A DNA stretch of 64,000 nt from Spiroplasma phoeniceum P40. Its GTDB lineage: Bacteria > Bacillota_I > Bacilli_A > Mycoplasmatales > Mycoplasmataceae. Numbering within the stretch: the stretch's first letter is position 1; every line of letters starts with the position of its first letter. Positions 63,065 to 64,000 of the stretch are shown here, in pieces. Where the stretch lies: positions 1,426,001 through 1,490,000 of the forward strand of contig NZ_CP031088.1 of the NCBI RefSeq assembly GCF_003339775.1. The letters run 5' to 3'. Made by a program: the position numbers and the translations under genes. A model generated the notes under the pieces. That model saw nothing but the letters and a program-made list of their open reading frames with translations, had not been told where the DNA came from and searched no databases.

Positions 63065-63581
63065 TTTTTTAGCAATATTTTCGTTATCGTGTACAAACAC
63101 AGTGAATTTGATTAGTTGTGGTAATATTGCAAATAACAAACCACACTTACCACCAGCAAAACCAAAAGAGCCAATAGTCAAATATGTTTTTTACTATGAA
63201 AAATTAAAACAAGAAATTACAGCAGAAATCAAAGAATATGATGAAGTAATTAAAGAAATTGAAAATAGTAAAAATGATTATGAAAACGAAACAGATTATC
63301 ATACAGAATTAAACCAATCACAAGCAGAAAAATTTATTAAAATTTCTGAACTAAATAATTGCGAATATCAAATTTTACTATGTCAAAAAGAAAATGAGTT
63401 TACAGACGAACAAAAACAACAAGCAATTAAGTTGTTAAAAAAACAAATAAACAACTTAAATAGTACTTTAAATTTATTAAGCAAAAATAAAAATAGTGAT
63501 TTTGACCAGAAAGATTTAGAAAAAATAAATACAAAAATTAAAAATATAAAAACAATTTTAGACGAAATTAAAAACAATTAA
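63048..63581 (+). CDS. Lipoprotein of the phage-like module
   Basis: 177 residues. Signal MKKLLSFLAIFSLSCTNTVN with lipobox LISC (Cys 24), a Pro/Lys linker, then a wholly helical Lys/Glu-rich domain (VFYYEKLKQEITAEIKEYDE). Expected on the outer membrane face; phage-borne lipoproteins often exclude related phages or alter the surface, but this is only a possibility. Confidence 0.7.
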   Translation: MKKLLSFLAIFSLSCTNTVNLISCGNIANNKPHLPPAKPKEPIVKYVFYYEKLKQEITAEIKEYDEVIKEIENSKNDYENETDYHTELNQSQAEKFIKISELNNCEYQILLCQKENEFTDEQKQQAIKLLKKQINNLNSTLNLLSKNKNSDFDQKDLEKINTKIKNIKTILDEIKNN

Positions 63582-63692
63582 GGAAGAAATGATTTATGTA
63601 TAGATAACAAAAAACAAAATAAAAGCAAATATAAAGATGAAAATACATCAATAGATTAAATTAAAAAAACATAAATAATGAAAATAACACAA

Positions 63693-63720
63693 AACAAGAT
63701 ATTAATTATCTTGTTTTTTT
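63693..63720 (+). terminator. Terminator after the lipoprotein gene
   Basis: ACAAGATA/TATCTTGT with a short loop and a run of seven T. It separates the small-gene operon from the methyltransferase genes. Confidence 0.88.
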
Positions 63721-63736
63721 AGAAAGAGGTGCAGAA

Positions 63737-63886
63737 ATGATTAATTGCCCATTTTGTAAATATATTCATAATATTTATAATGAAAACAATATTAATATAT
63801 TATTTTTTTGTTCTTATAGGTATCCCAATCCATGAATCATTTTAGATAAAAGAAAAATTAGAAGAATGATTGTTTATTATGCTTAA
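63737..63886 (+). CDS. Small Cys-containing protein
   Basis: 49 residues: MINCPFCKYIHNIYNENNIN, a CxxC near the start and a further Cys, basic end. AGAGGTG before ATG 63737. Overlaps the methyltransferase start by eight bases. Confidence 0.5.
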
Positions 63887-64000
63887 AGTAATTGAATTAT
63901 TTGCTGGAATTGGAAGTCAAAGAAAAGCATTAGAAAAGATTGGTATTAACCACAAAGTAATTGCTTTTTGTGATAACGATAAATACGCTGAAAAATCATA
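63879..64000 (+). CDS. DNA (cytosine-5) methyltransferase, N-terminus
   Basis: The first 40 codons are visible; the rest lies beyond 64000. KVIELFAGIGSQRKALEKIG is motif I (SAM binding) and AFCDNDKYAEKS motif II of C5-cytosine methyltransferases. Specificity cannot be judged. No restriction gene is visible in the window. It is coupled to the small gene before it. Confidence 0.85.
   Translation, partial: MLKVIELFAGIGSQRKALEKIGINHKVIAFCDNDKYAEKS

Overview
The window comes from a Spiroplasma chromosome, most likely the S. citri clade (S. citri, S. kunkelii, S. melliferum, S. phoeniceum). Three things point there: very AT-rich DNA, in-frame TGA codons that must be read as Trp in almost every housekeeping gene (for example ackA, pta, infB, leuS, rpsD), and Spiroplasma-type viral and transposon remnants. 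All coordinates below extend genes through TGA=Trp, so they are longer than a standard-code reading would give.

1-9.9 kb: acetate branch (pta, ackA), a dead cutC, dnaE with a frameshift in a C homopolymer, thiI, ezrA, and rpsD with its own promoter and a folded leader. 10-16.5 kb: an HNH-like gene, then an N-acetylglucosamine catabolic locus that has been wrecked. nagA has a nonsense codon. nagB is cut into two pieces about 4 kb apart by phage debris: a transposase fragment, a broken terminase, and a lipoprotein module duplicated as a 254-bp inverted repeat. 17.2-18.3 kb: ten tRNA genes in one operon. 18.3-26.5 kb: fakA-yloU / rpmB / tRNA-Leu / thiN-rpe-rsgA-prkC-prpC-rlmN, the same neighbourhood as in Bacillus.

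26.5-39.4 kb: sugar uptake and translation. It holds ptsG, an RpiR regulator, an ABC ATPase with a frameshift, the fructose operon (fruR pseudogene, fruA, fruK) and the rimP-nusA-ylxR-ylxQ-infB operon. 39.5-43 kb is a graveyard: two RpiR-type remnants, an IS30 element with clear terminal inverted repeats but a dead transposase, and a dead PTS EIIA gene. 43-55.3 kb: an NSS transporter with a small partner, a membrane-anchored HExxH protease, ogt, an ADP-ribosyltransferase remnant, a Cys-less EIIB-like protein, nadK, a YwaF-like protein, leuS, a nitroreductase, trxA and a HAD phosphatase.

55.4-59.9 kb: a rearranged plectrovirus (SpV1-like) remnant bounded by exact 71-bp inverted repeats, carrying a coat-like gene, a Zot-like ATPase and several small membrane proteins. 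After ridA, 60.4-64 kb is a second phage-like or plasmid-like module. It opens with a strikingly folded, comparatively GC-rich noncoding region (nested stems at 60541-60844) and continues with about ten tiny genes, a lipoprotein and the start of a C5-cytosine methyltransferase. That noncoding element and its small-gene operon are the best candidates for something undescribed.

Overall the core genes are intact, while carbohydrate-accessory genes and mobile DNA are decaying, mostly by one-base losses in homopolymers and by TAA nonsense codons.
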